From Bacteroidales bacterium UBA6360 (GTDB lineage: Bacteria > Bacteroidota > Bacteroidia > Bacteroidales > UBA932), in NCBI GenBank assembly GCA_002440085.1, contig DJRM01000077.1, positions 6,353-15,415 of the forward strand: 9,063 nucleotides of DNA. Reading direction: 5' to 3'. Under the pieces are notes generated by a model. The model was not told the DNA's origin and did no database searches. It saw only the letters and a list, made by a program, of their open reading frames with translations. The stretch's first letter is position 1, and each line of letters begins with the position of its first letter. The position numbers were made by a program, and so were the translations under genes. Shown here piece by piece: positions 6,681 to 9,063 of the stretch.

Positions 6681-8213
6681 CTATTTCACAGGATATCCAT
6701 CGACAGACACGAGTTCGCTCAGATAGAACTCGGCGATGTTCACGGCCTTCGGATCCAGCCCCTCAAACAGTTCAACCGGACGTATCTTCACATAACGCCC
6801 CTTCACCGCCGTTTGCACCTGCGACCAATATTCCCTGACCGGCCAGTCCATCTCGACGGTAGTGAGAAGCTTCCAGTCGTTCCCTTCATCGAGAGTGCTG
6901 TAATTGGCAATGCTGCCGCCGTCCCGCACGGTCTTGAATTCAAAGGAGCTTTCCGTGTAAACCTCGCATCTCTTGACCTTCTGCTCATTAAATTTGGCCG
7001 ACTGCAGAATCCCCGCGCCTCCGAGACTGTACTCACGCCCGAGGTCAATCACCATGATGATGTTCGGAATCTCACGCGAGCCCTCGAACAGAGTCGGGAC
7101 AATCGAATGCAGATTCTTGTCGGCGGGCTCGTATGTATAGTCGTCCCATGAAGGATTTGACACAGCCCCGTTCCATTGCGTTCCCCATGTAGTCTCCGGT
7201 CTTCCGTCGAAAGCGTATGTAGCAAACCATTGCAGATCAAGAGTTTCCCCATACCAATGCTCCTGAGAATTGACATAGACGAGCTTCCAGCCCGTGCGGT
7301 CAACCGGACGATAGACATATTTCGGATTGGTGACGACAAGATAACGTACCTCCTCCGAAGCGCCTACCGGACAAGAGCTGCCGTCAAGCCTGAGCGGAAG
7401 CAGATAGGTCTCGTCGGAAGACAGTCCATTCCTGCTCAGATGCAGTTTACCCTTGACGATTTCCGTCTTGGCTGTAACGTTGATCCCGTCGAAGGACCAT
7501 GCCGATGCAGGAAGCAGGCCGTATGATGTGGCGTTCTTCGTATTGTATTCATCCACAAGGGTTTCAAGACCGTCCGTGACAATCTTTCCGACAAACGGGG
7601 TGAGGTTGCTCTCGCTGTACTCGACCTTGGCCTCGATGTCGATGTCAAGTTCCCTCAATGCAATCTCCGCTCTTATGTCCGACTGATCCGGCCACACAAC
7701 CTCCGGACCGTTGATGTCGAAACGGTAGAGAACCGTGCTGCTTGAAGTGTTGACGGTGTCGGTTTCGCTCCGCAGGGCGACCGGAAGAACCAGGGTCTTC
7801 CCCTCAGCCCGAAGCGCCTGCCGATAGATGTCCTCCGGAGAAAAGACCAGAGGGACATAGCGGCTGCGCGATTTTCCCAAGAGTGAGACCTCGTCCCCGT
7901 CCTTTATGGAATATGAGCTTTCGTCAATTATTTCCAGGCTGCCCTCGTCATAGCCGAAAGTCTCGCAGGCTTTGGCGAGGCTCATGACCTCAATCCGGGC
8001 GAATGCGTCCCCGTCCGGATTGCCGCCGCCCTTCAGGACAAGAATCGAGTCCTTGTATTCCTTGACGGTATTTCCGCTGCGGAGTTCCCGTACGCCGCTG
8101 TTCTTGATTGACAGAATCCTGTTATACCGGTCAGGAAAAAGCTTGTATTCCTCCCTGCACGAGGCAAGGAGCAGCACAGACAAAAATATGGTTGCTATAG
8201 ATATTCTTTTCAT
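6681..8213 (-). CDS. SusE-position surface glycan-binding lipoprotein: DUF1735-like repeats plus discoidin domain
   Basis: 510 residues, signal with lipobox LLASC (Cys19) followed by REEY, an acidic run like the export signal that sends Bacteroidota lipoproteins to the outer face. Two DUF1735-like beta domains follow. The first is about 25-165 and includes the SLEIIDESSYSIKDGD segment (92-107). The second is about 180-297 and includes LETLVDEYNTKNATSYGLLP (216-235), the helix-then-turn pattern of this family. Residues about 305-500 are a discoidin/CBM32-like domain: ATYAFDGRPETTWGTQW (331-347), PNIIMVIDLGREY (383-395), GNDWKLL (444-450) and GRYVKIRPVELF (472-483). The gene starts 42 bases after the SusD stop, the classical position of a SusE-type protein that binds oligosaccharide beside the SusC/SusD transporter. 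Specificity cannot be read from sequence. Confidence 0.88.
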   Translation of the reverse strand: MKRISIATIFLSVLLLASCREEYKLFPDRYNRILSIKNSGVRELRSGNTVKEYKDSILVLKGGGNPDGDAFARIEVMSLAKACETFGYDEGSLEIIDESSYSIKDGDEVSLLGKSRSRYVPLVFSPEDIYRQALRAEGKTLVLPVALRSETDTVNTSSSTVLYRFDINGPEVVWPDQSDIRAEIALRELDIDIEAKVEYSESNLTPFVGKIVTDGLETLVDEYNTKNATSYGLLPASAWSFDGINVTAKTEIVKGKLHLSRNGLSSDETYLLPLRLDGSSCPVGASEEVRYLVVTNPKYVYRPVDRTGWKLVYVNSQEHWYGETLDLQWFATYAFDGRPETTWGTQWNGAVSNPSWDDYTYEPADKNLHSIVPTLFEGSREIPNIIMVIDLGREYSLGGAGILQSAKFNEQKVKRCEVYTESSFEFKTVRDGGSIANYSTLDEGNDWKLLTTVEMDWPVREYWSQVQTAVKGRYVKIRPVELFEGLDPKAVNIAEFYLSELVSVDGYPVK

Positions 8214-8255
8214 TGCAAATCATTGGTTTCATGTTTCATCATCAGCGCAAGGGCA

Positions 8256-9063
8256 TCAATATCCCGGAGCCTGGACCATGTTAGGGTTGGAATACACCTC
8301 ATTGTTGGAGACAGGCATAAGGTACATCCTGTCGTTCCAGTCGAACGGCTGAGCTATATCGACAACCTCATTGAACGAGGCGAACGACGGGGAGGTCTGC
8401 ACAGCATTGAGCCCCTTCCAGTTGCCGGTGGAAAGCCTCTCGCGCCCTTGAAGGTAGCGGCGAATGTCGTAGTAGCGGTAGCCCTCAAGCCAGCACTCGA
8501 CAAAGCGCTCGTCCAGCACGGCCTGAAGCGCAGTCTTGCCCTTCTCCGCAAGCAGTGCCTCCGTCCATGGAGCTATACCGGCACGCCCGCGCACCTTGTT
8601 CACATACGATATGGCCGCGCCGTCGTTGCCGCACTGGGCCTCGCATTCGGCGAGCGAGAGGTACATCTCCGCAAGCCGCACAATCGGGAACGGAGCCTTG
8701 CAGGAGGCGTAGTTGTTGCTCCAGCCGGTGCCCGTGTATTGGAAGTTCGGATGTACCCACTTCTTGTTGAGCCAGCCGGTCACGACATAGTTCCTCGTTC
8801 CCCAGATGCCGGCGTCATATCCGGTTTTCGTATTGTTCCGCATTTCGCTGTACAGAGGGTTCCCGGCGGCAATCTTCGTCGAGTATTCGTCCCCGTCGAA
8901 TGAGATTGCGGCGTAGTAGCGCGGCTCGCGGCGGACATTTATCTTCGTGATGTCCGGGTTCGTAAGTCCGGCGGAGGTGTGGTACTCCGATTCCGGCCAG
9001 AAAGAGGGATCTTCCTCGGGAAGAAAGCCATTATCCGTGAAGAAATGCTCCACGGTGTAGAGG
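8256..9063 (-). CDS. susD-like: SusD/RagB family glycan-binding lipoprotein, C-terminal part (cut by window edge)
   Basis: The frame is open through the right edge, and the in-frame codon at 9053-9051 is GTG (Val) within the protein, preceded by Leu-Tyr-Thr, so the true start lies outside the window. The visible 268 or so residues hold the SusD C-terminal signatures. These are FPIVRLAEMYLSLAECEA (122-139, counted from the GTG), YVNKVRGRAGI (150-160), ERFVECWLEGYRYYDIRRY (182-200) and the closing LMPVSNNEVYSNPNMVQAPG run (245-264). SusD proteins cap the TonB-dependent SusC channel and bind glycan for import. A SusC gene is expected further right. Everything downstream on this strand to 1537 is closely spaced, consistent with one PUL operon. 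Confidence 0.95.
   Translation of the reverse strand, partial: LYTVEHFFTDNGFLPEEDPSFWPESEYHTSAGLTNPDITKINVRREPRYYAAISFDGDEYSTKIAAGNPLYSEMRNNTKTGYDAGIWGTRNYVVTGWLNKKWVHPNFQYTGTGWSNNYASCKAPFPIVRLAEMYLSLAECEAQCGNDGAAISYVNKVRGRAGIAPWTEALLAEKGKTALQAVLDERFVECWLEGYRYYDIRRYLQGRERLSTGNWKGLNAVQTSPSFASFNEVVDIAQPFDWNDRMYLMPVSNNEVYSNPNMVQAPGY

Noticed and set aside
8223..8903. 226-codon plus-strand frame over the SusD-like gene
   Set aside because: Shadow of the SusD coding strand, which carries unmistakable family signatures.
1..9063. CRISPR array, tRNA, rRNA or insertion-sequence transposase
   Set aside because: No regularly spaced repeats beyond the single 17-bp pair, no tRNA-like or rRNA-like stretch, and no transposase motifs were seen.

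Overview
The window looks like the downstream part of a polysaccharide utilisation locus (PUL) from a Bacteroidales genome. Three things point there: a SusD-type C-terminus, a run of lipoproteins with a Cys lipobox after an N-terminal signal, and a promoter matching the Bacteroides-type -33/-7 pattern (TTTG, then TAnnTTTG). The PUL genes are visibly G+C-rich, with strong third-position bias that creates long antisense shadow frames. This fits groups such as Alistipes or Muribaculaceae as well as Bacteroides; the genus cannot be fixed from the sequence alone.

Layout, read on the minus strand from the right edge. First is the C-terminal part of a SusD-like glycan-binding lipoprotein (9063-8256, cut by the window edge). 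Next is a SusE-position lipoprotein with DUF1735-like repeats and a discoidin/CBM32-like C-terminus (8213-6681). A small ORF of 55 codons follows (6618-6451), overlapping the longest frame of a fimbrillin-like plus discoidin-like lipoprotein (6464-4827). Then come a GH43-like beta-propeller lipoprotein (4805-3663), a GH27 alpha-galactosidase-type lipoprotein with a C-terminal carbohydrate-binding domain (3622-2006), and a broken alpha/beta-hydrolase esterase (1984-1537). Gaps are about 20-60 bases and no promoter is evident between these genes, so they probably form one operon whose SusC partner and promoter lie beyond the right edge.

After the esterase remnant, composition falls to a more A+T-rich type. 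A separate gene follows (1486-137), an AAA_14/DUF4143 ATPase with its own promoter embedded in a 17-bp direct repeat. At the far left is the last 26 codons of a plus-strand gene (to 83), with a possible terminator hairpin between the convergent ends.

Inferred joint function: the SusD-like protein and the two discoidin-type lipoproteins capture a galactose- and/or arabinose-containing glycan at the surface, the GH43-like and GH27 enzymes trim it, and an esterase once removed acyl groups. The esterase has lost its nucleophile half, so deacetylation must now be supplied elsewhere or be unnecessary. The least-explained items are the small ORF, the repeat-embedded ATPase promoter, and the reuse of one glycan-binding module on two unrelated N-terminal domains.
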